From contig JAYGXS010000001.1 of the NCBI GenBank assembly GCA_036362985.1, positions 45,085,591 to 45,149,590 on the forward strand: a stretch of 64,000 nt of DNA, written 5' to 3'. Source of the DNA: Ligula intestinalis. Lineage: Eukaryota; Platyhelminthes; Cestoda; Diphyllobothriidea; Diphyllobothriidae. This document shows positions 24,400 to 36,934 of the stretch, one piece after another. Under the pieces are notes generated by a model. The model made no database searches, had not been told where the DNA came from, and saw only the letters and a list, made by a program, of their open reading frames with translations. Numbering within the stretch: position 1 is the first letter of the stretch; the number at the start of each line of letters is the position of its first letter. A program made the position numbers and the translations under genes.

Positions 24400-26530
24400 T
24401 ACCGTTCTGCCCTCCCCCCCCCTCCGTCTTCCCTCTTTCGAACTCTCCAAATGTACATTGCTCTACTCCCTCGTTTGCTTTCTGCGCCGCCCGCAACTAT
24501 CTTTGCACCGACGTCAACCCCCTCCACCCCTCAAGTGTCCAAGTCTTTCTACCCGAACGCTTGCCGTTGGTGTGACCGTCTTATCTTCCCCTTGTACAGA
24601 TCAAATACGTGTGAAGTATTATTTCAATGAAAGTATTCTCTTCCGTCGGGAAAGTCTCAATCTCCTATTGTACCTTGTGTGTAGGTGAAAAAGGTGAATT
24701 ATGTCCCATTGTTATACTACTACCTACTGTTAATACAAGCGAACATGTGAGTCCCAGGAATAAATTGAGAAGTAGAATACGACTCGATCGCTGGACAATA
24801 TGTTTATTCGCCTGAAGTTTCGAAATCCATTGCGGATTCATCATTAGAGACATACTCACAGAACAGTTTGTGTGTGCACAGGGTTTTGCCGTAAAATTTA
24901 AACGTATTTGAAGCGGGCTTTAAATAAAGACGCTGATGTCGGTGTAAGTCATTATATTCCGCACAGGATTGGCCAACGGGCGGTCTGTGAATCAAATTGT
25001 AATGGCTTGTTAACGTGACCTCTGGTACTCCTTGTCATGTGCCATGTGAGCCACTAAACCCCAATTTGTGTGACATCCTTGCGTTTGGGAGAGGGCAAGG
25101 CTTGTGCGCAGTACGCGTAGACGATGTCATTGAATGAATCAGCAACTGAGCTAACCTGCCGCACCAGTCCATTGACCGGTTTCGACGGTGGTTGAGACTT
25201 TGAAATGGGAATAGCGAACGAGGGCGGTGGCTCAGTGCAATTTCCTCGTTGAGGACAATGTGATGCGCTTGAAGCTATCACGGGACGTTAAAAACCGTGG
25301 CCTGGTAGGTTCTAAACTGACAGGATAACTCGGACCGCGTCGCCAGCCCAGTGTGCTTTTGGTTCTGGTGGGCGTAGAGTCAGGCTGCAGTGACTCCCTA
25401 CTGTGGCGTTTATGGCACTCCCAAGTCGTGGGATGTGAACCAGGTGGGGAAACCAATGCGGCAGATACAGCGCAAGTTTACTCTATCATATAAATCATGC
25501 GCGAGTCACTGCACTTGCTTCCAGCCTGCTGTGAAGCGTGCGCTTAATATAGTCGGACTCGACTCTCAAACTGTTCTTATTGCACATAAGGCAGCCTACA
25601 CAATGTTGAATTGAATATGAGCAACTGTATGAGTCCGAACTCTTAAGTTGGTACACGTGTCGTCTCAGTGATCGCATATTCTTTGCATACTTTGAATGTC
25701 ATTTTCCAAAGTAATATCTTCTTGCCATTATAGGAGATTTGAATGCCAGGTTGTGGACCTGTGAGGCCTTTGCGGGGGAAGACTTCCGTTATCACGCAGA
25801 GGAAAATTGATGCGTAAATGCGGGAAGTATTAGTATCCATTCTGTGATGAATCCTGTAGTCCCTGCAAATAGATAGATATTCTGGTAGGCATCCAGTCAG
25901 CTGCTGTGGTTGGTGTACTCGACATCTATACGTTTGCACAAAATTATCAGAGATAGACTTACCCGCAATACATGCTGCCTGCATTTTCAGTGAGAATGGT
26001 CTATAGCACGCCCTTCTAAGGACTTCGCTACGACCGCATTAATTTTTATCGGAGTAAAGTATGTTTGCACTCTGTCCGAATTCGTCTTTCTCTTCGCTTT
26101 TTCAAAGAAGCTTATGCGTTTTTTGGCTTAATCTGAGCACTCGGACGAACTGGAAAGCTCCAGATCATACATTTTTCGTTCGAGCGACCACATCTCTATC
26201 ACAGGGCCATGACATTTGCGTACGGGCTTTTATTAATTTCAGCCATTTTTGCTAGTTACTAACACCTGTGAAACGCATATCTAGAAATGATCGCTTTCAT
26301 TCAGTTGCACAAAATATGATGTATGTCTTGATTACCCAGATCTGCCGCCGTCACCTTTGGGGAGAGTCTTCTGTCTCTTGGATTAAGGCAAATTTGGTCA
26401 TGTTACCTTTTCTGCCGCTTTTGCGGAGGAAGTTCCCAAACTTCCGATCGGAGAAAAACTGCGTTCCTGTTCCACTAAACCATGTCTGTTTCGAAGTTAT
26501 TCTGGTGAGTGTTTAGCATTCCTTTTAATT
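24400..26530. other. Downstream of POLR3D; no recognisable gene
   Basis: This contains the likely POLR3D 3' UTR (to about 24765), then mixed AT-rich sequence. A block at about 25050-25470 is less AT-rich, with open minus frames of 74-75 codons. It looks like part of a dispersed repeat but has no known motif. No other feature is supported. Confidence 0.4.
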
Positions 26531-26756
26531 TATAGTAGTGGGTAACTCTACACCGATCTGGTTCAGGATGTACCTATCCTGATTGAGGCTTTGTTTGCGA
26601 GCTAGTTGGAACCCCAATTGTATGTGTTCAAGGCAAAATAGTCATGTTACTCACTAACTTTTAATAACAATCGGATTCCAATTAGCTCGCAAATAAGGCA
26701 TCAACCAGAGTGGGTACATGCTGAAACAGATCGGTGTACAGCTACCCAATACTATA
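26531..26756. mobile_element. Foldback / MITE-like inverted repeat, 226 bp
   Basis: Left arm 26531-26613 (TATAGTAGTGGGTAACTCTA...) and right arm about 26673-26756 are reverse complements over about 80 bp with a few mismatches. Shared blocks include ACACCGATCTG, TTTGCGAGCTA and TTGGAA. The roughly 60-bp centre is AT-rich and non-coding. Size and structure suit a miniature inverted-repeat or foldback element. No transposase is present, so the family is unknown. Confidence 0.7.
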
Positions 26757-27180
26757 TGGGCCCGATCACAAACCGACAACACGGTGGACCTGTAGTGGCC
26801 TTTTGCAGCCAGTTGGAACCCAAGATCCGCCGCTGACGCATGCGACTTTAGTCTGCCTGCGTGCCCACTGCCTCCTGGGGATTAGGCGCCACCTGTCCTT
26901 GACTGACGCATACATACGTCTCAGCGAGACCGCGCGCTCACGCTAGCCAGTCCTAGCCCATCTCAAGGTCGTGCGCCACGCTAGTCTAGACATCAGTCGT
27001 GCCATTGACCGCCGTAGCAAAGCATGCACCGACGCTGCGGCAATGCCTGATGCCTTCCTCACTTCGGATCCGACCCCAATAGAAAAAAGTTGCTCTAGTC
27101 CGCGAGTCAAAACTTTTCCATCTATTCTCCTCTCCTTCTGTAGAATACACTATTCATAACAATCTGGCTTCCCCCCCGTC
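26757..27180. other. GC-rich non-coding block next to the foldback element
   Basis: About 400 bases starting GGGCCCGATCACAAACCGAC and running through CATGCACCGACGCTGCGGC are clearly more GC-rich than the flanks and have no gene-like frame of recognisable type. It may be an unidentified repeat. Confidence 0.35.
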
Positions 27181-27257
27181 TTCTCTCATCACCTAAAGGA
27201 ACCATGGGCCTGGAAGGTTGTAACTGTTAGGGTTAACCGTATTAGTCTTTACTCCTA

Positions 27258-27390
27258 TAGATCCGTGGCTCAAGGGTAGGAGCGTTCGCCTCTGGCCGGA
27301 GAGACGCGAGTTCGAAACTCGGGTGTGGCGGCTACATTGATGTTGGGCTATCACCACCTGATGACGCCCAATGTGACAGAAAAATGCCTT
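27258..27390 (+). repeat. tRNA-derived SINE
   Basis: A-box-like TGGCTCAAGGGTAGGAGC (27266-27283) and B-box-like GAGTTCGAAACTC (27308-27320) sit at tRNA-like spacing, with a 4-bp T-arm stem. The 5' and 3' ends do not form an acceptor stem, so it is not a working tRNA. The following GTGTGGCGGCTAC...TTGGGCTATCACCACCTGATGACG body is shared with the copy at 17.3 kb. Confidence 0.7.
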
Positions 27391-29990
27391 AGTGGTGTGC
27401 TCTGTGTTTGTAAGTAAAATACCACAGTGGTATCCCAATATAAGGGACGCAGTTATTGTAAAACGGTCCTCTGCGAACCACGCTTGTTACTGGATACAAT
27501 ACCAAACTGTTTTGTGATGATCGGCTAATAGACCTGTTTATACTTTGATAGACGTATACTAAATCATTAATGGCCTAACGTAATGCATTAAGGTAAAATG
27601 CACACGAAATAGACAGAATAATGCACCAAAGGGCTCATAAAAGTAAGCCAGATGAGAAGACTGCGACACTTACCACAAACAAAATAATAATGATGCGTTT
27701 AATTGGGCAATTGGACGTTATGTTTTTATTTGGTATCAGTGAATATACATCAACTACTATGGCCAATTTATGAGGTTTTCCGGGATTTTCTAGATCTATA
27801 GTTGTTTATTTAGATAAAAACAGTATTTTATGCTAAAAATGTTCGTTTCAACCGTTAAAATAATTTCCACGTATTTCTGAAAAAGGGAGATTACCATGGC
27901 CACTTTTGGGCTCGTCTGACCGCACCAACTGAGCGGGGCCGTGTGTTGGCAGGTTTTAAAGATGAAGTCGACTGTCACTCAGGGAGTCAATGAGTTAAAG
28001 CGGAATCAGGCTATTCAAATATTGGACGTATGTCTATAGCGTATAAAGTAGTAGAAGTACGCACATCGTCAAGATTATTGCTTAAAGTTTCGATTAACAG
28101 AAGAGAAGACGCTATGAATAGGGATTTAATGCACGCAGAAACCTAAGTTGCAGTCTTATGCAGCAATGGCATGATCAGAGATTGCGTCAACGGTGTTAGA
28201 CATGCCTATGTATCAAGTTTTTTGTGGGGGTAATTTTAGGTGCCTTTTTTTCGAGTTGCACATTAGTCAAGAAGTGTCACTTTCAAGTGTTGCATCGGCA
28301 ACTGTAACCGTCTAAATACACGCTTGTGCGTACGCTGCAATCGGTTATCGAATCTGGATTCGCCCGCTGTGAAGGTGAATACTCTGGACGCATTAGGGAT
28401 TTGAACAAAGGCGCCACAGTCCAAAATAATGGCTGTCCGTTAAAGCTACCCGACAGGCAGAACGAGGTTAAGGTGCCAATAGTGAAGCGACCGATGAGGT
28501 GGAGGGCATTTTTCGATTAAGAACGGAACAGGTCGTATCGGATCTCAAACTGGTGATGCGACGGAAGTCATCCTAAATCTGCTGACTGTCCTACTATGGC
28601 CACCTTCTCGCCCTAACTTCTGCTGTGCTGGCTGATCCAAGAAAAGTCATGTTTTTATTGCCTGCACTTTGCTTCCAGCTTGTTTATTGGTCTGCACAGA
28701 TTCCATTTGACAAAATCCAAGTTTTTTGTAATGAAATATTGAGTCATTGCGACGAACAAGGCGTACTTATATTCATGGGTAGAAGGACCAGTGTGGGGGC
28801 AATCGAAACGATGGTGCAACGTCCATCAGGTAGACCATGTTTCTTTGAATTATCGTCCACATTCATTCAGTTTCCAGGAGTCTTCATCGATGTCTCTGTG
28901 TACCCACAATTACCTGCCCAAAGAGACCAAGAACTAAATGATAAAATTGCCGCTCATACATAGTATGCTTTTTACCTTGTACTTTTATATTACTCTAACA
29001 TATATTCTAAAACAACTATTGTTACCTTCTTCTGATGACCACTTCTTTTTCCCAGAGTACGTACATCATGCTGGTAGGGATTCATCGCAGGGCCTCCCAA
29101 TGGCAAATGCCCCATTTCAAGTGTTTGACGGAATTCATGGTTAAAAGTTAAGGTTTAATTTATTAAGGGTTAGGGCGTTATTTATGTGTGATAAGTGCAC
29201 AGTAGAAAATAAATTCCTGAACTAAAACGTAGGTTAAAATGTTGCGGAGAGGATAAAATAACGGAGAGTTCTATAAGAGCAACTCCTATTGATGAACAAA
29301 GGAAGCCTGTGGACCGAGAAAATTATTAGAGCAACTCCAGTTACTCCTATTTTCGCGCGATGCAGTAGATGCTACGTTGAATATCTACTCATGCATCAAT
29401 GTGAACAACTTATCCCTGCTGTTTGAGCTTATTAAGGTGTGGGCATTATAAAGTGTGGTACATTAAAGTATACGACGATAGCCAACCGCTTAAGAGGCAA
29501 CACTCGTGACCACAAAATAGAGGCTCGGGATGCGGGAACGAACGAGGAGAGCGAAGACTATAAAGCCCATCTGCTTGAGGTGATAAAGCAAACCTATTTA
29601 TTTAATGCCGTTCTACGTCCTTTATGGTGCAACACGCGAAGATTGAGGTAGTTTGTTCCAGGAAACTTAGTCGGCCTGAAACACATGTATCCATACGTGA
29701 ATGAAGGTAACTTCGGCAGCTAAATTGAACTCCAATTCCACAAGCTTCGTAAATTTTAAGTGTTTATCAAAAGCATTGTGATTTCTTTAGAATATGCATG
29801 AATACACTTCAAGTAATAACTATAAATGAACATTTGTCCATTGCTGGTTACAACCTTAATATAGTTAGCATTAAGAAGAAAGTATACTGGACGCGGAAGC
29901 GTGCCTCAAACTGTATTATTAAGCATCGGATGAGGTATAGACTAGTGATTACCGCACATTATACCTTCATAGCAGTTGCATAAGTAAGAC
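27391..29990. other. Intergenic stretch; one unexplained open frame
   Basis: Mostly AT-rich with no recognisable gene. The open frame at 28625-28963 (+, 112 codons) starts with a hydrophobic segment and has balanced composition, but no family is recognised and no splice context supports it. It is noted only as a weak candidate. Confidence 0.4.
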
Positions 29991-30029
29991 CGATGAAGTT
30001 GAGCGGAGTAGGTCAGATCTCTACCCTAG

Positions 30030-30190
30030 TAGAAAGTCATGCCGGATTCCATGGTGGATTCCATAGCGGAAAAGTCGCGATACGGCGCCATACCTCGAAA
30101 AGGGTATTTAAGCCCCTCCTTCCGCAGTAATAAACCCATCCACTTATTTATCGTCCCCCGTCGCTAGTAAACGCAGCCCATTTGCACGAA
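30030..30190 (+). repeat. Possible solo LTR fragment (TATA plus poly(A) signal block)
   Basis: GGGTATTTAAGCCCCTCC (TATA-like) is followed about 20 bases later by AGTAATAAACCCATCC (poly(A)-like). This is the compact promoter/poly(A) arrangement of LTR retrotransposons, and a GGATTCCAT repeat lies upstream. I found no partner copy in the window and no clear TG...CA ends, so the call is tentative. Confidence 0.3.
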
Positions 30191-30399
30191 AAAGAAGCCC
30201 ATATTAGTCATATTTTTTGCATTTTTTTATGATAAAAATAACTGTACAAAAGGTGGTCTAGAGGCTTGTTCCCCGCGATTGATTCGGCGGATGCCCTATA
30301 GGGCATCCACTTTTGCTAAAGTCGTGCAAGGCTGTACTAAGCTTAAAGCAAATAAATAGTTCATTTGATCCAACAATGAAAATGCATTTAACTCGATGG

Positions 30400-30950
30400 G
30401 CTTGAAACATATATAAACAAGGAAGGCTTTAGTAAAGCTAACGCTCTGCTAATTAAGCTACGAAGGCACGCCAGAAACCTTGAATTTAATCATACTTGAG
30501 TCATTGGTGTTCACTACTAACATACAGGAAATTACTCTTGAATGCGTCTCAAAGAGAGCCTCAGAATATTTGTTTAATGTTCCCTTTGTTTAGTTACACT
30601 TTGCCATATCTAAATGAATAAATTAATTCTTATATTTTTAGTGCCCTGAGGACACTCACCGAGCCTCCCATCTGAATGTGGCAAGTTGATAAAAAGCTCA
30701 AAGGCTGCTCTCTTTGTCATTTTAAGCACTTTCATAGTAATAGGTAATTAAGTGTTGGGTTTTAGTGAAGGGCCTTGAGAACCCTGCCAACACATGGCCA
30801 CGCCCACTTGGTGTGGCCAGATTAGGCCAAACGCGGCCATGGCCATGTCTGCTTAACAGAACTACTCGGAAATTTCCTTAATGGTTTAAATGACCATTTA
30901 TATATGAAAACGCACTGCCCTTCTCATAATAAACAGCAAACACTTGAATA
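30400..30950. other. Non-coding stretch with short inverted motif
   Basis: ACATGGCC near 30790 and GGCCATGT near 30840 bracket a GGCCA-rich 60-bp segment. No gene or known element is recognised. Confidence 0.35.
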
Positions 30951-30969
30951 AATCCTAGAGAATCTCATA

Positions 30970-31416
30970 GATTGGCCATAATGAGTGATCTATATTCGAC
31001 GGAAGAAAATTTTTCTTTACCAACAGAATAGTTTCAGCGTGGAACGCTCTTCCAGAAGAGGTCCTCTCCACTAGTGTCCATGCATTTAAGAGAAGACTGG
31101 ACATGTATCAAGTGCAAACGCAACGAAGGTGAAAACTCCTTCATCAGATTCCAATGAATCACTTACAAATGAATGACATTGCTTATCACATTCACTGCAT
31201 CAAATTATACTACTCGCGATTTGCGAGTAGCCATATATTTTTCTGTATTTTTCTGTTATATTTTTGTGAAGACTGTCTTTCCGGAACATGCAACTGTCGT
31301 AAAGTTTAAATTTTTCTTTGTATCAACTTATTTCATATCATCCTGTTACCAACAGGGAGTTCAAAGGCATTCGCCTATCTTTTCCTCAATAAACTGATAC
31401 TGATACTGATACTGTG
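30970..31416 (+). mobile_element. CR1-type element 3' end with CTGATA microsatellite tail
   Basis: The reading VSAWNALPEEV, then HAFKRRLDMYQ (31033-31110), is the conserved end of CR1-type RT proteins (RxIxAWNxLPxxVV...FKxxLD). About 270 bases of 3' UTR follow, then AATAAA and a tandem (CTGATA)n ending at about 31414. A short terminal microsatellite is the usual 3' end of CR1 elements. The copy is strongly 5'-truncated. Confidence 0.8.
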
Positions 31417-31699
31417 GCCAAATAACAAAAAACTATATGGCGTCCAGTTGCCCACTTAGACGCCTCATTACTGTTTGGTTTGTGGTAAGTGTCGCTGTCT
31501 TCTTATCCGGCTTACGTTTGTGCGGCCTTTGGTGTGTTATTCTTTGTCTATTTCTTGTACATTATGGATGAATTAATTATGTTATGCCATTATTGGTTTA
31601 TTATACTATTATTAAGGTATAAACAGGTATATTAACAGATTATCATTCTTCTGCCTAAAAGTACAGATAAACCGTTTCTGTATTATTTTTATTGTTGGT

Positions 31700-33600
31700 G
31701 GGTAGCAATGGTTAAACGTAAGTATTACGGTTTTCACCCGAGCACTATATACAAACGGATTGTACGCCGTAGAAAGGCGTATGATGCTGAGATGCAGAAC
31801 GCTTCCGTTTTCCCGTCGTCGTCGGTGGTTAATCAATCACCAGAATTAGAAATGCCCGAACTAAGCCCGGAAGTTTCTATGAGTATGAGTTTTGTGATTG
31901 TTCTCCACTAGAAGATAGAGAACCCCTAGAAACTGATCAAACAGTGGATACCAAGGGCGACAGGGACTTCCTGGTTGAGACAAGGGAATTCTGCTTGAGG
32001 TGGATCTTGAGGCAGCCTTTTATGAACGATATGTTCGAACTAATGCAAGTTGACCATCCGGAGCTGCCAAAAAGCTCAAGGACGCTGTTACAAACGCCTA
32101 GAACCTGTATTAGGAAGGCTCTGGTGAAAGGAATTTATGTTCATTTGGGCCTTGAACATGGTCTCCTTGATGACCTGATAAGACACCGTGCAATGAACAT
32201 TGCTGAGGTGCACGTTTAACTGCACATTGACGGGCTGAAGCATTTGACCAGCTCTGCTAAGTGCGTGTGGCCAATCCTTGCGCGGGTAAGCCACCCATTT
32301 GTTGGACAGCCCTTCGTTGTTGGAGTGTTCTGTGGTTTCGGCAAACCAAATCCGTTGAACCTCTTCCTGGAAGATAGTATCTGCAAGTTGAAAGAACTTA
32401 TTGCTAATGGCCTGCCTAATGCTTGTGAAGATAACATTGCAAAGGTGCATTTAGCCAATATTATCTGTGACGTTCTTGCCCACGTTTTCGTACGACAAAT
32501 TAAAGCTCACAATGGCTTTTATGCATGTGAAGTGTATGTTGTATTCGACATTAAATTTCAACCACTTCAGGTGTTGTCATAAGGAAAAACATCGTGTAAA
32601 CCGCATGACATTTCCATTGCACTGTGGGCATCTGCGAAACGACAGGTCGTTTCGATTACAAGAGCAGCAACAGCATCACAAGGGCATGTCTTCGTTCCTA
32701 GAGTTGCCCATCGATATGATTGCAATATTTTCACTCGACTATATGCACCTTGCTTGCCTGGGTGTCATGCGTAAATTGCTTCATTCGCGAAAACTGGAAC
32801 AAAGCGAATCTGCGGTTTCCCTAAACGCATGTATTAAGACATGCAGTAAATGCATGCCAGCTGAATTTTCACGCAAGTGTAGATCACTTGAATTCCTGTC
32901 ATTATGAAAAGCTGCTGAATGCAGACATTTTTTGCTTTATATGCCCCGCCATTTTATCGTCCTATCTTGACGACCCCCACTACAAACATTTTTTAAAAAA
33001 TTTTTCATTCCGATATACATATTTTGTCATCCGACATTGCACATATCCTGTGTTGAGTATGCCCGTGACCTTTTAAAAACCATTGTTTCCCATTATCCTT
33101 CTTTTTATAGCCGTTGTGCTATTGTATATAATGTGAATGGTCTCCTTCATCTGCATGAGGATGTTAATCGTTTTGGAATGTCTGATAATTATTCGGCATT
33201 TCAATTTGAGTCTTTTTTTCCGAAGTGTTCGCGAAAACATCGAGGGGTCCACCCACGTAGCCTCACAGGTGTTCAGACGCTTTTCTGAAAAACGGCTCGC
33301 TAGAAGATAATGAGGAAGTCACACGGCATTTCAAACTGCCCAAGCGATCCACCGCGATTTTTCACAAGGACTATATTCTGTCCACAGAGTCACCCAATAA
33401 TGTCGTACTTATTGGACAGAAGCCGTGCATCTTGACATCTGTGACAGCTATGGACATAAAATATCGACCTTTTGGTAACACTGAGGACCTTTTTACACTC
33501 ACTTACCTTCACTCTTCCGATATGTTCATGTTTAAATCTTCTGCTTTATCAGCCATGCCATTAGATAGTACGCTGGGCGATATCGTCTGTAAATAAGTAG
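31700..33600 (+). mobile_element. Fossil DNA transposon with Tnp2-like (CACTA/EnSpm-type) transposase
   Basis: Successive broken frames line up as one transposase-like protein. In order: HPSTIYKRIVRRRKAYDAEM (31735-31795), DHPELPKSSRTLLQTPRT, VHLGLEHGL, HIDGLKHLTSSAK, PFVVGVFCGFGKPNPLNLFL, a KAHNGFYACEVYVVF Cys block, FSLDYMHLACLGVMRKLL (about 32728-32781), then KCMPAEFSRKCRSLEF, DPHYKHFLKNF and YNVNGLLHLHEDVNRFG (about 33126-33180). DYMHL(V/A)CLGVM plus the H-L-x-x-D-V block are signatures of the Tnp2/Transposase_21-like proteins common in invertebrates. Many frameshifts and stops make it inactive. Element termini were not identified. The family assignment rests on remembered motifs. Confidence 0.68.
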
Positions 33601-36600
33601 CCTTTAACATTGGCGGCCAATTTTCTCTTATTCCTCTACTGCGCACTTGCAATTCATAGTGATCCCTTTTTGCGCAATTTTAATTTTGAAAAACACTTAC
33701 TCATGGAATATACAACTAAGGTGGCCGACTTTCGAAAACATGGTCTCCTTTGTGGAATTTCCCCATGACAAAATGTCGAGGCGGTGGCCGCGGCCTGGTT
33801 TTACGACGCTGGCAGCATACTATGGCCTAAAAAACAACAGACAACGGGTGAGATTGTTAACAAACAACCAATGGCCACCAGACGGTACAAAGGTTTGTGC
33901 AGTTAAAGTGCTGAAAATCGGACTTACACTTACACTGCCCACAATTATCCCCGACCAAGGAATCAGTAAGCTTACTTGTTAAATTACTGTGCATTTATAT
34001 CTTAATGTAATAGGTAATGCTTACTTTTTATCATTAACTGTTTCTTTTTTCTCTCTAAGCACGTATGACTGACAACGTTTTCTTCCTCTGCAGGTACAAC
34101 CGGTGACAAGTGGAAGTAAACCCTCTTCTTCAATTCAGAAACGATAAGGATTCGGATATAGCTTTGTACAATTTTTCTATAGGTTCTACTCAAAAAAATT
34201 TTCATTTTCTAAAATTTCCCTTCACTTCCTTTTATGCCCCGCTGAGGTTATCTATAAATGCTAAAAGTTGTTCGATACGCTACACTCACTATGAGAACGC
34301 GGCAAGGAGAACTCACGGAAAAGAAAACCGTAATATGGCAAAGCCCTAACTAAATTTTTAAACAATGTTGTAGCCAAACGGCGCGATCGATGAGAAAGCC
34401 GCGGCGGCTGGCCACGTCATCGCGCCGTCGCGCCACGCGTGGCGAGGCGTGGCTAGACATGGCTGGTGTTGGCAGAGGAGTGTTGGTGGTGGTGTGCAGT
34501 TCTCGCCAACCTTGGCTTTCAATGAATCGGAAAAACGAATTGCGCTTCGATTATTTATTTTCGCTAGCCACAAATAATCTGAGCGATAAATATGAAAATG
34601 AGTTCACGTTGCCCAGAGCGGGTAGCGCGATAACGTGATAATGTTCAACATAACACAACAATTCGAAAGTCAACCGGATGTTTATTTAGTCAAGATTGTT
34701 AAATCAGACAGAAAAAAATATGTTCCACAAAGGCAATACTTTGATCGTACCTACAGATGAAGCTGCAAATTACTCCACTTTATCGTTAAGCAATATTTGA
34801 TTCAAATATTGTGTGATCGTTTCTAATAGGGTCTTCAAAGGCAATGACGACCGACCTAAATATACTGAATTATATTGACCTGAACTCAATTTACATTGAA
34901 TAAGATGCAAACTATTGAAATAAGTCCCAGTTTGTGTGACAAAGAGATTGCAAACCATATGAGTTTGTACCTCGAACTCAAGCTTCCTTTTATAAAAAAG
35001 GTTTCCACGTATTCAGTCCTCAATAACGAAACAACTAGGTCGAAAATATAAAATTTATTTATTTACCTCCTATTTTACACCACTGTCTCTGTCGACAACT
35101 TAAATAACTGTGCCGTCACGTTTGCTGTAGAGATAAAACAATGGTTAACCATCATCCTAACCCATATAGTCACACACTTCATATGCATCTGAGCTGCGTG
35201 TTTGCTCCTAAATTTAAGCGTTGGCATTTGCACGGTATTTAAACTCCGTACCGAACGGAATAGCGGGGACCAAAGAGGGTAAGAATAGGGTCTTTTTATT
35301 CCATTAATTTCCTTACTTAATCGGTCATCACCGTACTCAAAGGCGGCTTAATGCACGACGCAGTTGTTTTTAGCAATGACTCGTGTTTTGCACAAAAGAT
35401 AAGGAATTGCTCTTTAAAATAATCTATGCCGCCTAACACCGGCCGCACAGTTTCCAGAATTACTGCTGTAAAAATTGATGCTTTTGTTTTGTCTGTAAAT
35501 AGATTGGGAGTACGAAGTGAAAAACTTTTTCACCTTATAAGTGATATGGAATAACTTTTAAAACAATTATGGTTTTCGCATTAATGTAAGCCATGAGTAG
35601 ATATGTGATAACATCTCAGTTTTAGGCCTCGTGCCAGTATTTTCTAGGTCAGGTTGGTTGTTTTTGAACCGCGCGTTTTCGAAATTCCATTGCGCTTTCC
35701 CACTTTGCGGTGTGCATGTTTTGTTTCGTACGTACATTCATCGGTTTTTTAATTTGTTAAAATTTCCTTTACTTGACTTATTTATATTGTAGGCTTATTA
35801 TTCGAGTGTTGACAAGAATGACGTGCCATTTATCTTGCTATCTAATTTGCTGGTCATCAGCAAGGATTGCGCTCCGATTGTGTGCGGATAGCGTATTTTA
35901 GACATTCCTTGATCAGATATACGACTTTTTTCTGGCCATTTATCATCGATTCTTTGTCGAATGTGTGAGGTTCCCGGAAAAAATGCGTCAGGGCATTACA
36001 CATGACTACATGATTATATACCGTTGCTTGCTTCTAATCCAGTCCCTGTTGTTTTATATGCCTTCTGCAGAACTTACAAACCCACGATTAGTTGCATCCT
36101 ATGAATGGCCATATTATAAATATCTTAGCGAACGATGTCTGTCCTCGTTTCCGTTGAGGGACTGACCCTTAACGTATATTTGCTTGGAGGATTTCCACCA
36201 AGGCGCCGACGCGGCCGGCAAATGACAGCCAGGCCGTGATCGGTGGTTATCTTCAATTCAGTTTTATTAGCTGTGTTATACGGATTTGAAGACAGCTTAT
36301 ATTTTTGTCCTCAAAACTTCGCTGAAGCTTTCCTGTGCACTGATTTTCGTGTCTGGTTGGTGAACCTATGTCAATGTGATAATTACTGCTGAAAACTCGA
36401 TTAACGACAAGAAGCTAATGCAAACAAGTGCTTTCCAGTAACGTTTATCCTTGCTGTTTGGCATCTTCTTTCTCCCTCTACCTTATGGTGCCACTTATGT
36501 TTAACACTTGCCTACCCACTGTCCGTTGTAGCTTATCTCATCCATACCATCATAAGCAAGTAGGAATGTGAACGCATTATTCTTATAGGCACTGCAGCAG

Positions 36601-36930
36601 GACAAAGCACTAGAGCTCGGCGTATTTTATGTGACCTAGCAATATTATAAAATTTTTTCTGAACACCGAACTACCTGGCTACTCTAACGTCATCGCAAAT
36701 CTACTATTGTTTTGCTTAAAGACACACCTAAGTTGTCTAAATTCGCAATGTCAGAAGAATCAGTGTCCTTAATCTTTGTCGTTGAATACTCACATCTATT
36801 TTGTTAACCTTAGACTCAGGAAATAACAAAGTATGTTTTGGCAACAAAGTGAACTCTCAATTTTTTATGAATGAAATCAAATCTTAGCCTTTCGGTTGTT
36901 TCCATGAGTAAATTAGAAGGGTGGTCAAGC
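33601..36930. other. Intergenic AT-rich stretch, no gene recognised
   Basis: No frame shows family motifs. A GC-rich 120-base patch at about 34377-34500 stands out from the AT-rich surroundings but is not clearly coding. Poly(A)/AT repeats are common. Confidence 0.45.
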
Positions 36931-36934
36931 ACCT

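Noticed and set aside
27261..27333. A functional tRNA gene
   Set aside because: The A and B boxes are present, but the acceptor stem does not pair and the same body recurs at 17.3 kb, so it is a SINE.
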